A stretch of 12,825 bases of DNA from Candidatus Merdenecus merdavium (GCA_018715425.1 DVLR01000201.1:1-12825); one strand, 5' to 3'. Counted from the stretch's first letter, positions 1 to 7,928 are shown. Notes: generated by a model from the letters alone, not told the origin. Numbers and translations are program-made.

Positions 1-400
1 TAGTCACCCCCTACTCGATCGTATAGATATATGTGTAGAAGCTCCTATAGTGTCTCTAGAGGATGTAAAAGCAACGGGAACAGGGGAAAGTTCAAAAACC
101 ATAGGTAAAAGGGTAATAAAAGCACAGAGAAGGCAAACAAAACGATATGAGGGAACAGAGTACCAATTTAATAGTGATCTTGATTCCAGTGGAGTAGAAA
201 AATACTGTATTCTTGGTAAAAAAGAAGAAAAGATGATGGAGCTTTTCTATCAAAAGTGGAACTTAAGTCTTAGATCCTACCATAAGATTTTAAAAGTTGC
301 TCTTACCATTGCTGATTTAGCAGAGGAGGATCATATTACTGAAAAACATTTAATAGAAGCCCTTTGTTATCGTACCTTAGATAAAAAATATTGGACATAG
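1..400 (+). CDS. comM: ComM/YifB-family AAA+ Mg-chelatase-like protein, C-terminal fragment (5' end outside window)
   Basis: This is the C-terminal end of a YifB/ComM protein, an AAA+ ATPase related to magnesium chelatase subunit I; characterised ComM is a hexameric helicase that helps integrate single-stranded DNA during natural transformation. The frame is open from base 2, giving about 132 residues. The first visible residues, SHPLLDRIDICVEAP, match the conserved region at the end of the AAA+ module, so a GTG at position 50 is internal and not a start. The rest fits the Mg_chelatase_C domain: a GESS..I..RV..AQ..Q segment, then LSLRSYHKILKVALTIADL and a final ALCYRTLD. The stop at 398-400 is 13 bases before dprA, so the two are probably cotranscribed. 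Family identity is firm; activity in this organism is inferred. Upstream ATPase motifs are outside the window. Confidence 0.9.
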   Translation, partial: SHPLLDRIDICVEAPIVSLEDVKATGTGESSKTIGKRVIKAQRRQTKRYEGTEYQFNSDLDSSGVEKYCILGKKEEKMMELFYQKWNLSLRSYHKILKVALTIADLAEEDHITEKHLIEALCYRTLDKKYWT

Positions 401-413
401 GAGAAGGAGTTAT

Positions 414-1499
414 ATGAAGGAATATTACTGGTACTGGTTACACAATATACCCGGTATTTTTCGAAAGAAGATTTTCTTGTTATGGGAGTATTATGGGAGT
501 GTCAAAGAGATTTACGAAGCTGGAGAAAAAGAGATTGATACCTTGCCCTTTTTAAAGGATCAAGATAAGAAAAATCTGATTAGAAGCAGAAACACGTGGG
601 ATCTTAAAAGAGAATATGAGCAGCTGGAGAAAAAAGGAGTTCAATTTATCAGTATTGAACACCCCTTATATCCAGAAAAACTAAAGTGTATTTATGATTA
701 TCCCTTAGGATTGTATTTACGGGGAGGAATGCCAGACCCTTCCAAGCCATGTATCTCTATTGTAGGAGCAAGGGCATGTAGCAATTATGGAAAATCCATG
801 ACGAAAGAAATAGTAGAAGCTTTAGTAGAAAATCATGTACAGATAGTGAGTGGACTTGCTTTAGGAATTGATGGAATTGCACAAGAACACACCATTGCTT
901 GTGGTGGAAAGACGTTTGGAATCTTAGGATGTGGGATTGATATCTGCTATCCAAAACAAAATTTTAATACCTATATGAAGATGTTGCATTCAGGAGGAAT
1001 TATTTCAGAGTTTCCTATAGGAACACCTCCTCTTGCCAGAAATTTTCCTATGAGAAACAGGATTATTAGTGGTTTATCGGACACGCTTATTATTATAGAA
1101 GCAAAAGAGAAAAGTGGTAGTTTAATTACGGCGGATATGGCATTGGAGCAAGGAAAAGATATTTATGCCCTTCCAGGAAGAGTGGGTGATACCTTAAGTT
1201 ACGGCTGTAATCAGCTGATCAAGCAAGGTGCAGGGATCATTACTTCTATAGAAGATTTGCTAGAAAATCTAGGTATTTTTAATAAAAATAATGGAAAAAT
1301 AGTGAAGAATAAAAAAGATCTACTTGAAACCATGGAAGAAATGGTGTATAGTTGTTTGGATTTCCAACCCAAAAGTTTACATAGTATATTTTATGAAGTT
1401 CCATTAACTTTTGATGAAGTTTTAAGTAACTTATTGACATTAGAACTAAAAGGATATATTGTTGAGACTGGGAAAAACTATTATGCAAAAGTAAAATAG
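414..1499 (+). CDS. dprA: DNA processing protein DprA
   Basis: DprA (Smf) binds incoming single-stranded DNA in the cytoplasm and loads RecA on it during transformation. The 361-residue protein has a helical N-terminal region (about 1-105) without a recognisable catalytic motif, then the DprA Rossmann-like domain (about 110-285). Diagnostic segments are SIVGARACSNYG (115-126), VSGLALGIDGIAQEH (145-159), GILGCGIDICYP (169-180), ISEFPIGTPP (197-206), FPMRNRIISGLSD (211-223) and the GSLITADMALEQGKDIYALPG stretch (235-255). Residues about 300-361 fit the winged-helix tail found in many DprA proteins. The ATG is preceded by AAGGAG at 404-409, about 4 bases away, and lies 13 bases after the comM-like stop. 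The length is normal for the family and no frameshift is seen. DprA is also common in bacteria not known to be transformable, so a role in competence is inferred. Confidence 0.97.
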   Translation: MKEYYWYWLHNIPGIFRKKIFLLWEYYGSVKEIYEAGEKEIDTLPFLKDQDKKNLIRSRNTWDLKREYEQLEKKGVQFISIEHPLYPEKLKCIYDYPLGLYLRGGMPDPSKPCISIVGARACSNYGKSMTKEIVEALVENHVQIVSGLALGIDGIAQEHTIACGGKTFGILGCGIDICYPKQNFNTYMKMLHSGGIISEFPIGTPPLARNFPMRNRIISGLSDTLIIIEAKEKSGSLITADMALEQGKDIYALPGRVGDTLSYGCNQLIKQGAGIITSIEDLLENLGIFNKNNGKIVKNKKDLLETMEEMVYSCLDFQPKSLHSIFYEVPLTFDEVLSNLLTLELKGYIVETGKNYYAKVK

Positions 1500-1572
1500 T
1501 AATAAAATATTAAAGTAAATCCCGTTAATCTTTGGGAAATGATAGATTGCAATAAATGATGGAGGTTATGTA

Positions 1573-3654
1573 ATGGCAAAATATCTTGTTATTGTAGAAT
1601 CACCAGCAAAGGTGAAAACAATAAAGAAGTTTCTTGGCTCTAATTATCAGGTGGCAGCATCTAATGGACATGTCCGCGATCTTCCTAAGAGCCAATTAGG
1701 TATCGATCCGGAGAATGATTTTGAACCCAAATATATTACCATTCGTGGGAAGGGGGATATTCTAGCAAATTTAAGAAAAGAAGTGAAAAAGGCTGATAAA
1801 GTATACTTGGCAACTGACCCCGACCGTGAGGGAGAGGCCATTTCTTGGCATTTAACGAAATCTTTGAAGCTAGAAGATAAGAAAGTTTATCGTATTAGTT
1901 TTAATGAGATTACAAAATCAGCAGTTAAAGCTTCTATCAAAGAAGCTAGAGATATCGATATGGATCTTGTGGATGCACAGCAAGCAAGAAGAATCCTAGA
2001 TCGTCTGGTAGGTTATATGATCAGCCCTTTATTATGGGTCAAAGTAAAGAGAGGATTGAGTGCAGGTCGAGTTCAATCTGTAGCCCTACGCATTATTGCT
2101 GATCGAGAAGATGAAATTAATGCATTTATACCAGAAGAATACTGGAGCTTAGATGCAGATATTAAAGTAAAAGGAGAGAAGAAGTTATTAAAGGCCAAAT
2201 TCTATGGTAAAGATAAAAAAATGGAGATTCATTCAAGAGAAGAAATGGATGGAATTTTAAAAGATCTGGAAGGTGCTCAGTATGCTGTCAAAGACATTAA
2301 AGTAGGAGAGAGAATAAAAAAAGCTCCTGTACCATTTACAACGAGTACGTTACAGCAGGAAGCTTCAAAGGCTTTAAACTTTTCTACTCAAAAGACCATG
2401 AGACTGGCTCAGCAGTTATATGAAGGAATTGACATCAAAGGAAATGGTACGGTGGGTCTTATTACGTACTTACGTACAGACTCAACCAGAATATCAGAAG
2501 AAGCGGATCAACTATCTAGAGAATATATTAGAGAAAACTATGGTGAAGAATACGTTTCTAAAGTGGAACAGCCTAAAAAAGATGGCAAAAAGATTCAAGA
2601 TGCTCATGAGGCTATAAGACCTACAGATATTTCACGCTTGCCATTATCTATGAAAGAATCTCTATCAAGAGATCAATATCGATTGTATCAGTTAATTTGG
2701 AAACGGTTTGTAGCAAGCCGTATGGATCATGCTAGATACGAAACTACATCTGTAAAGATCAGTGCAAATGATTATATCTTTACCGTATCAGCATCTAAGA
2801 TCGTATTTGACGGTTTCATGTCTGTATATACACAAGAAGATGATGAAAAATCAGAAAACAATGTGCTGATGAAGGGATTAACCAAAGACTCTGTTTTAAC
2901 TCTAGATGGTTACGATGAAAAGCAGCATTTTACACAGCCTCCAGCTCATTATACTGAAGCATCTCTAGTTAAGACTTTAGAAGAATTAGGAATTGGACGG
3001 CCAAGTACTTACGCTCCTACCATAACCACAATTATCAATCGCCGCTATGTAGCTAAGGAAAATAAAAATTTATATATAACAGAGCTTGGAGAAGTTGTAA
3101 ACAATATTATGAAACAGGCATTTCCAAGTATTATCGACGTACATTTTACTGCTAATTTAGAATCCTTATTGGATAAAGTAGAAGAGGGAGTAGTCCATTG
3201 GAAAACCGTTGTCCGTAATTTTTATCCAGATCTAGAAGAGGCAGTAGAAGCTGCTCAAAAGGATCTAGAAAAAGTTAAAATTGAAGATGAGGTCACAGAT
3301 GTCATCTGTGAAGAATGTGGAAGAAATATGGTGATTAAATATGGACCACATGGAAGATTTTTGGCTTGTCCAGGTTTTCCAGAATGTAGAAATACAAAAC
3401 CTTATCTCGAGAAAATCGGAGTCCCTTGTCCTCTTTGTGGAAAAGAAGTTGTCCTTAAAAAGACGAAAAAGGGTAGAAAATACTACGGATGTGAAGATAA
3501 TCCAACGTGTGAGTTTATGTCATGGCAAAGACCTTCTACGAAAAAATGTCCTACTTGTGGCGGATACATGTTAGAAAAAGGTAATAAGCTTGTATGTGCG
3601 GATGAAACTTGTGGCTATGTTGGAGAAAAGCCAAAGGAGGTTGTCAACGAATAA
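1573..3654 (+). CDS. topA: DNA topoisomerase I (type IA)
   Basis: This enzyme relaxes negative supercoils by cutting one strand and forming a 5'-phosphotyrosine intermediate. The 693-residue protein is complete. The Toprim domain (about 3-140) carries the catalytic Glu9 in VIVESPAK and the metal-binding triad of TDPDREGE (Asp82, Asp84, Glu86). The type IA core follows, with LSAGRVQSVALRIIADRE at 162-179 and the active-site tyrosine Tyr299 in LITYLRTDS, next to Arg301. GIGRPSTYAPTI is at 473-484. Three C-terminal zinc ribbons are each of four-cysteine type: Cys579/582/599/605, Cys619/622/640/646 and Cys659/662/675/680. The ATG is supported by GGAGGT at 1561-1566. The 73-base gap from dprA has no clear terminator, so readthrough from dprA is possible. 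Confidence 0.98.
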   Translation: MAKYLVIVESPAKVKTIKKFLGSNYQVAASNGHVRDLPKSQLGIDPENDFEPKYITIRGKGDILANLRKEVKKADKVYLATDPDREGEAISWHLTKSLKLEDKKVYRISFNEITKSAVKASIKEARDIDMDLVDAQQARRILDRLVGYMISPLLWVKVKRGLSAGRVQSVALRIIADREDEINAFIPEEYWSLDADIKVKGEKKLLKAKFYGKDKKMEIHSREEMDGILKDLEGAQYAVKDIKVGERIKKAPVPFTTSTLQQEASKALNFSTQKTMRLAQQLYEGIDIKGNGTVGLITYLRTDSTRISEEADQLSREYIRENYGEEYVSKVEQPKKDGKKIQDAHEAIRPTDISRLPLSMKESLSRDQYRLYQLIWKRFVASRMDHARYETTSVKISANDYIFTVSASKIVFDGFMSVYTQEDDEKSENNVLMKGLTKDSVLTLDGYDEKQHFTQPPAHYTEASLVKTLEELGIGRPSTYAPTITTIINRRYVAKENKNLYITELGEVVNNIMKQAFPSIIDVHFTANLESLLDKVEEGVVHWKTVVRNFYPDLEEAVEAAQKDLEKVKIEDEVTDVICEECGRNMVIKYGPHGRFLACPGFPECRNTKPYLEKIGVPCPLCGKEVVLKKTKKGRKYYGCEDNPTCEFMSWQRPSTKKCPTCGGYMLEKGNKLVCADETCGYVGEKPKEVVNE

Positions 3655-3700
3655 ACGGATCTTTAGAAGGATTCAGTCTTGTTTATATCAGTTTACTTAG

Positions 3701-3743
3701 ATAGCACAGCGATTAATTTAAAACAAATTTATTACTGTGCTAT
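3701..3743. repeat. 9-bp perfect inverted repeat downstream of topA
   Basis: ATAGCACAG (3701-3709) and CTGTGCTAT (3735-3743) are exact reverse complements separated by 25 AT-rich bases. The right arm is followed by AATTTATCTG, not a clean run of T, so this would be a weak intrinsic terminator for topA. Arms and spacing would also suit a protein-binding site or an RNA processing stem. It lies about 195 bases before codY. Confidence 0.45.
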
Positions 3744-3744
3744 A

Positions 3745-3759
3745 ATTTATCTGAAAACA
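3745..3759 (+). promoter_or_regulatory. Candidate CodY box upstream of codY
   Basis: The 15-mer ATTTATCTGAAAACA matches 11 of 15 positions of the CodY consensus AATTTTCWGAAAATT, including an intact TCTGAAAA core. It lies upstream of every candidate codY promoter. CodY autoregulation is known in several Firmicutes, which makes the site plausible. Four mismatches in an AT-rich region could arise by chance. Confidence 0.25.
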
Positions 3760-3801
3760 AAGGAAATTTAAGGTAAATATGTAATAAAAAATAAAAAATA
3801 C

Positions 3802-3860
3802 TTGAATGAATCTTATTATATTGATTTAATTATTGTAATATGATAAAATAGCAATAATAT
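3802..3860 (+). promoter_or_regulatory. Probable codY promoter region (overlapping sigma-A-like candidates)
   Basis: Three overlapping pairs can be read. TTGAAT (3802-3807) is 17 bases from TTTAAT (3825-3830). TTGATT (3822-3827) is 16 bases from TAAAAT (3844-3849). TTGTAA (3833-3838) is 16 bases from TAATAT (3855-3860). The sequence alone cannot decide among them. The 283-base stretch from 3655 to 3937 holds this region, the inverted repeat at 3701, the CodY-box candidate and two copies of TGATAAAATAG (3841-3851 and 3890-3900), but no gene. Confidence 0.4.
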
Positions 3861-3937
3861 AAAGGATAGTATTTGATAACTTTTATCATTGATAAAATAG
3901 GAAGAATCATCTAGAAGCTGCAAGTGGGAGGTAGAAA

Positions 3938-4714
3938 ATGAGTGTACAGTTGTTAGATAAGACTAGAAAGATTAATAAGCTCTTGCATAATAATAGTACA
4001 AGTAAGGTTGTATTTAACGACATATGCAAAGTCTTATCGGAAATCTTGAATTCTAATATCCTGGTAATAAGTAAAAAAGGAAAAATACTTGGCTTAAGTG
4101 CTTGTGAAGGAATTGTAGAAATAAAAGAATTGATCGACGATAGTGTAGGAAGTCACATAGATAGCTTATTGAACGAACGTTTTTTAGGAGTCTTATCGAC
4201 GAAAGAAAACGTGAATCTACAGACATTAGGTTTCGTAGCTGATGGAGTAGAATGTTATCAGGCCATTATCAATCCTATAGAAATCGCAGGAGAAAGATTA
4301 GGTACCGTCTTTATGTACAAAAGTGATGGCCAGTATAATATTGAGGATATTATATTAAGCGAATACGGCACCACTGTAGTAGGTCTTGAAATGATGAGAT
4401 CTTTAAATGAAGAAAATGCTGAAGAGAATCGAAAGATACAAATTGTCAAATCGGCAATTAGCACCTTATCCTTTTCAGAACTTGAGGCTATCACTCATAT
4501 TTTTGATGAGCTGGAGGGCAGCGAAGGAATTTTAGTAGCTAGTAAAGTAGCTGACCGCGTCGGTATCACAAGATCTGTCATTGTCAATGCACTTCGTAAA
4601 TTTGAAAGTGCTGGAGTCATAGAATCAAGATCTTCAGGAATGAAAGGAACTTACATTAAAGTTCTAAATGATGTTATTTTTGATGAATTAGAAGAATTAA
4701 AGGAATTAAGATAG
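3938..4714 (+). CDS. codY: GTP-sensing global transcriptional regulator CodY
   Basis: CodY is a dimeric repressor/activator that, in well-studied Firmicutes, binds DNA when GTP and branched-chain amino acids are plentiful and controls amino acid metabolism, sporulation and virulence genes. The 258-residue protein has an N-terminal effector (GAF) domain (about 1-155) opening with LLDKTRKINKLL, a linker helix, and a winged helix-turn-helix at about 197-243. The segments VADRVGITRSVIVNALRK and ESAGVIESRS in that region nearly match my memory of Bacillus CodY. The effector domain is far more divergent: a gapless alignment puts Lys63 at the ligand-binding Arg61 of Bacillus, and the loop before GERLG appears about two residues shorter. 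The ATG follows GGGAGG (3926-3931) by 6 bases. Unlike in Bacillus, codY is not preceded by clpQY. A terminator follows directly. Confidence 0.95.
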   Translation: MSVQLLDKTRKINKLLHNNSTSKVVFNDICKVLSEILNSNILVISKKGKILGLSACEGIVEIKELIDDSVGSHIDSLLNERFLGVLSTKENVNLQTLGFVADGVECYQAIINPIEIAGERLGTVFMYKSDGQYNIEDIILSEYGTTVVGLEMMRSLNEENAEENRKIQIVKSAISTLSFSELEAITHIFDELEGSEGILVASKVADRVGITRSVIVNALRKFESAGVIESRSSGMKGTYIKVLNDVIFDELEELKELR

Positions 4715-4720
4715 GACGTG

Positions 4721-4753
4721 AAAAAGAGGCTGCCAAAGGCTTCTTTTTCTTTT
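4721..4753 (+). terminator. Intrinsic terminator of codY
   Basis: A stem of AAAAAGAGGC (4721-4730) with GCTTCTTTTT (4739-4748), containing one G-U pair, encloses an 8-base loop and continues into CTTTT. It starts 6 bases after the codY stop and ends before the true start of the HAD gene at 4827. Confidence 0.75.
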
Positions 4754-4826
4754 GAAAAATCTAAAAAAGCAAAGCAATCCGTACGATAGGCTACTGAATG
4801 TATGGGAAGAAGGAGATGAGTATAAA

Positions 4827-5615
4827 ATGAGTAAAAAAATAGTATTTTTTGATATTGATGGAACCTTGCTGCATTATGAACATGGAATGAATCAAAGTAC
4901 CATAGAAGGAATTAAAGAATTAAGAAAACAAGGGCATCTCGCCTTTATCAATACTGGTAGAGGAAGATCAAATATCAGTGATAGGGAATTAAAAGGCCTT
5001 ATCTTTGATGGAATGATTACAGGATGTGGCACATACGTTGAGTATAATAATGTTTGCCTCTTTAATCATTTAATAGAAAAGGATCTTTTAAAACGAACCA
5101 CTGATTTACTAGGACAATACCAGGCTAAAGTAGCTTTAGAAGGACCAGAAAAAATGTTTTACTTTAAACGTGATGCAATGAGTGATGACCCATTTATTCT
5201 TTACCTTGAAAAACTGATGGGAGATCGGCTGGTTTGTGTTGAACATTGGGATGATGAGATAGCAGTAAATAAAATTAGTTTAAAGATGAGTCCTGAAGCT
5301 TATGGGCCAGTATATGATCAACTAAAAGAAGAATACGAAGTAATCTCCCATACGGATGATTTTTATGAATTAATTCCAATTGGATATAATAAAGCGACGG
5401 GGATTCAACTAGTGTGTGATCATTTGAATATTCCTTTAGATAATACATATGCTTTTGGTGATAGTAATAACGACTTAGATATGTTGCGATACGTCAAATA
5501 TGGTGTGGCAATGGGAAATAGCATGAAGGAGCCCATGGAGGTTTCGGATTATATAACCGACGATATCCTAAATGATGGAATATATAATGCTTTAAAGTAT
5601 TATCATTTAATTTAG
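4827..5615 (+). CDS. Cof-type HAD-superfamily phosphatase
   Basis: This is a cytoplasmic haloacid dehalogenase-type hydrolase of the Cof (IIB cap) group, a family that dephosphorylates sugar phosphates, nucleotides or cofactors such as FMN and pyridoxal phosphate. All four HAD motifs are present in the 262-residue protein: DIDGTL with nucleophile Asp9 and acid/base Asp11, INTGRG with Thr43, Lys189 in YNKATG, and FGDSNNDLDML with Asp212 and Asp216. The cap domain occupies about 80-185. I place the start at ATG 4827, preceded by GAAGGAG (4808-4814). The frame stays open back to a TTG at 4752, but that start would sit on the tail of the codY terminator and has no ribosome binding site. The substrate cannot be predicted. 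No convincing promoter or terminator is seen for this gene. Confidence 0.9.
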   Translation: MSKKIVFFDIDGTLLHYEHGMNQSTIEGIKELRKQGHLAFINTGRGRSNISDRELKGLIFDGMITGCGTYVEYNNVCLFNHLIEKDLLKRTTDLLGQYQAKVALEGPEKMFYFKRDAMSDDPFILYLEKLMGDRLVCVEHWDDEIAVNKISLKMSPEAYGPVYDQLKEEYEVISHTDDFYELIPIGYNKATGIQLVCDHLNIPLDNTYAFGDSNNDLDMLRYVKYGVAMGNSMKEPMEVSDYITDDILNDGIYNALKYYHLI

Positions 5616-5737
5616 CGGATCCACTCTTTGCAAATATAAAAAAAGCATAAAAACATCAAGAATGAGATAAAGTGAGAAAAATAAAGAATAAAAGAGATAA
5701 TATAAGTATATAATTGAAAAGGTAGACACTGGTATAC

Positions 5738-5766
5738 TTGCGTAAAATTAAAAAAATCACTAATAT
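5738..5766 (+). promoter_or_regulatory. groESL promoter (sigma-A type)
   Basis: TTGCGT (5738-5743) is 17 bases from TAATAT (5761-5766). Transcription would begin near 5773, just before the CIRCE element, so the operator lies in the first transcribed bases, as is common for HrcA-controlled groESL promoters. The preceding stretch 5616-5737 is A-rich, with no gene or clear terminator. Confidence 0.6.
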
Positions 5767-5778
5767 AACTACTAACGG

Positions 5779-5805
5779 TTAGCACTCGACGTCAACGAGT
5801 GCCAA
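5779..5805. promoter_or_regulatory. CIRCE operator (HrcA binding site)
   Basis: TTAGCACTC (5779-5787), a 9-base spacer GACGTCAAC, and GAGTGCCAA (5797-5805) match the CIRCE consensus TTAGCACTC-N9-GAGTGCTAA with a single substitution (C for T) in the right arm. Including flanks, the arms pair over 11 positions with one mismatch. HrcA repressing this site in the absence of heat stress is established for the family; hrcA itself is not in the window. Confidence 0.95.
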
Positions 5806-5875
5806 CAATATCAAAAAGACGATGGATCTTCTAAAAGATTTCATTGTATAGAGGTTGAATAGGAGGAATTATAAT

Positions 5876-6160
5876 ATGAAATTAGTACCATTAGGTGACA
5901 GAATTGTTCTAAAGCAATTAGAGGCTGAGGAAACAACTAAATCAGGAATTGTATTAACAGGCCAGGCACAAGAAAAACCACAGCAGGCAGAAGTAGTTGC
6001 AGTAGGACCAGGTGGTATGGTAGAAGGAAAAGAAATCACAATGTTTGTGAAGCCAGGAGATCAGGTAATCTATTCAAAATATGCAGGAACAGAAGTAAAG
6101 TTAGAAGGAAATGAATACATCATTGTGAAACAAAGTGATGTTTTAGCAATTGTAGAATAA
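5876..6160 (+). CDS. groES: Co-chaperonin GroES (Hsp10)
   Basis: GroES forms the seven-subunit lid that closes the GroEL folding chamber in the cytoplasm. The 94-residue protein has the usual length. It shows LVPLGDRIVLKQLEAEE at the N-terminus, the mobile loop with TTKSGIVLTGQA (the hydrophobic IVL contacts GroEL), VVAVGPGG, VKPGDQVIYSKYAGTEVK and the closing YIIVKQSDVLAIVE. The start is the ATG at 5876, preceded by AGGAGG at 5861-5866. An in-frame TTG at 5855 lies upstream of that ribosome binding site and is rejected. The leader of about 100 bases contains CIRCE. groEL follows after 63 bases in the classic groES-groEL order, so both are expected to be heat-inducible through HrcA. Confidence 0.98.
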   Translation: MKLVPLGDRIVLKQLEAEETTKSGIVLTGQAQEKPQQAEVVAVGPGGMVEGKEITMFVKPGDQVIYSKYAGTEVKLEGNEYIIVKQSDVLAIVE

Positions 6161-6223
6161 TTGATATTTGCTTTATTAGATTATAAAATGAAAAAAGAAT
6201 GACCTTAGGAGGTATTGAGTAAG

Positions 6224-7843
6224 ATGGCAAAATTAATAAAATATGGAGATAGTGCAAGAGCAGCACTTGAATCTGGTGTAAATCAGTTAGCCGATACAGT
6301 AAGAGTAACTTTAGGACCAAAAGGAAGAAATGTAGTATTAGATAAATCTTTTGGTGCACCACTTATTACAAATGATGGTGTTACAATTGCAAAAGAAATT
6401 GAATTAGAAGATGCTTTTGAAAACATGGGAGCACAATTAGTAAAAGAGGTTGCTACAAAAACAAATGATGTTGCAGGTGATGGTACTACTACAGCAACTG
6501 TTTTAGCTCAATCTATGATTCATGAAGGAATCAGAAATCTTGCAGCAGGTGCTAATCCAGTAGCTCTTAGAAAAGGTATGAAGAAAGCAACGGACGTAGC
6601 AGTTGAGGCTATTGCTGATATGAGCAAAACAATCAGTGGTAAAAAACAAATTGCAAACGTTGCAGCTATCTCTGCTGGAGATGAAGAAGTTGGTGAATTA
6701 GTAGCAGATGCTATGGAAAAAGTAACCAACGATGGTGTTATTACTATTGAAGAATCTAAAACAATGAAAACAGAATTAGACCTTGTAGAAGGTATGCAAT
6801 TTGATAGAGGATACATCTCTGCATATATGGCAACAGATATGGATAAAATGGAAGCTTTATTAGAAAATCCATATATTTTAATTACAGATAAGAAAATTAC
6901 CAATATTCAAGATATTCTTCCATTGTTAGAGCAGATCGTTCAATCAGGATCTAAATTATTGATTATTGCAGAAGATATTGAAGGTGAAGCATTAACTACT
7001 TTAATTGTAAACAAATTAAGAGGAACCTTCTCCGTTGTTGGAGTAAAAGCACCAGGTTATGGTGATAGAAGAAAAGCTATGCTTGAAGATATTGCTATCT
7101 TAACAGGTGGTCAAGTAATTTCTGATGAATTAGGATTAGACTTAAAAGACACTACCATCGAACAATTAGGTCGTGCAAAATCTGTTAAAGTTCAAAAAGA
7201 AAATACGGTTATCGTAGATGGTGAAGGCGATAAAGAAGCTATTCAAAGCAGAATCGCACAGATTAAGGCTCAAATCGAAGAAACAACATCTGAATTTGAT
7301 ACAGAAAAATTACAAGAAAGACTTGCGAAACTTGCAGGTGGAGTTGCTGTCATTCGTGTTGGTGCAGCTACAGAAACAGAAATGAAAGAAGCAAAACTTC
7401 GTTTAGAAGATGCTCTTGCAGCAACAAAAGCAGCAGTAGAAGAAGGTATCATCGCTGGTGGTGGATCTGCTTACATTCATGCATCTAAAAAAGTTACTGC
7501 AGTCGCTGAAGGTTTGGAAGGCGATGAAAAAACTGGTGCTAAAATCATCTTAAAAGCTTTAGAAGCTCCTCTATACCACATTGTAGCTAATGCTGGACTT
7601 GAAGGATCTGTAGTGATCAATAAAGTTTTAGAATTAGAAGTTGGTATGGGATTTGATGCTTATAAGGAAGAGTACGTTGATATGGTTGGAGCAGGAATCC
7701 TTGATCCAGCAAAAGTAACTAGAAGTGCACTTCAAAACGCTACGAGTGTTGCATCTACTTTATTAACAACAGAGTCTGTTGTAGCTAGTATTAAAGAAGA
7801 TGTTCCTCCAATGCCAGCTAATCCAGGCATGGGAATGATGTAA
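6224..7843 (+). CDS. groEL: Chaperonin GroEL (Hsp60)
   Basis: GroEL is the ATP-driven tetradecameric folding chamber that works with GroES. The 539-residue protein is complete. The equatorial domain contains TLGPKGRNVVLD (29-40), the nucleotide-binding NDVAGDGTTTATVLAQ (81-96) with Asp86, and the catalytic Asp396 in RLEDALAATKAAVEEG, equivalent to E. coli Asp398. AGGGSAYIHA follows at 411-420. The apical domain (about 190-370) includes YISAYMATD and VKAPGYGDRRKAMLEDIA. The C-terminus ends NPGMGMM, a short form of the Gly-Met tail. ATG 6224 is chosen because TAGGAGG (6206-6212) lies 11 bases upstream; the in-frame TTG at 6215 is only 2 bases from it. Its codons favour A/T-ending forms typical of highly expressed clostridial genes. 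A terminator follows at 7887. Confidence 0.98.
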   Translation: MAKLIKYGDSARAALESGVNQLADTVRVTLGPKGRNVVLDKSFGAPLITNDGVTIAKEIELEDAFENMGAQLVKEVATKTNDVAGDGTTTATVLAQSMIHEGIRNLAAGANPVALRKGMKKATDVAVEAIADMSKTISGKKQIANVAAISAGDEEVGELVADAMEKVTNDGVITIEESKTMKTELDLVEGMQFDRGYISAYMATDMDKMEALLENPYILITDKKITNIQDILPLLEQIVQSGSKLLIIAEDIEGEALTTLIVNKLRGTFSVVGVKAPGYGDRRKAMLEDIAILTGGQVISDELGLDLKDTTIEQLGRAKSVKVQKENTVIVDGEGDKEAIQSRIAQIKAQIEETTSEFDTEKLQERLAKLAGGVAVIRVGAATETEMKEAKLRLEDALAATKAAVEEGIIAGGGSAYIHASKKVTAVAEGLEGDEKTGAKIILKALEAPLYHIVANAGLEGSVVINKVLELEVGMGFDAYKEEYVDMVGAGILDPAKVTRSALQNATSVASTLLTTESVVASIKEDVPPMPANPGMGMM

Positions 7844-7886
7844 AAATTATAAACATTATAAAATAAAAATGAAACCATAATATATG

Positions 7887-7918
7887 AGGGGCAGAGTCAT
7901 AGATTTCTGTCCCTTTTT
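7887..7918 (+). terminator. Intrinsic terminator of the groESL operon
   Basis: AGGGGCAGA (7887-7895) pairs with TCTGTCCCT (7906-7914) over nine positions with one G-U pair and a 10-base loop, running into TTTTT (7914-7918). It is the strongest terminator in the window. Confidence 0.9.
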
Positions 7919-7928
7919 ATGTTACAAT

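Noticed and set aside
50..400. Complete small gene starting with GTG at 50
   Set aside because: The frame is open to base 2 and encodes conserved ComM residues upstream, so this is a gene fragment cut by the window edge.
4752..4826. N-terminal extension of the HAD phosphatase from TTG 4752
   Set aside because: The extension overlaps the end of the codY terminator and lacks a ribosome binding site; ATG 4827 has GAAGGAG and begins directly with the HAD motif.
5855..5875. GroES start at TTG 5855
   Set aside because: It would place the AGGAGG inside the gene; ATG 5876 gives the standard GroES N-terminus.
6520..6903. 127-codon open frame on the - strand inside groEL
   Set aside because: It is antisense to a highly conserved gene, has no ribosome binding site and resembles no known protein; the same holds for the - strand frames inside topA, guaB and dprA.
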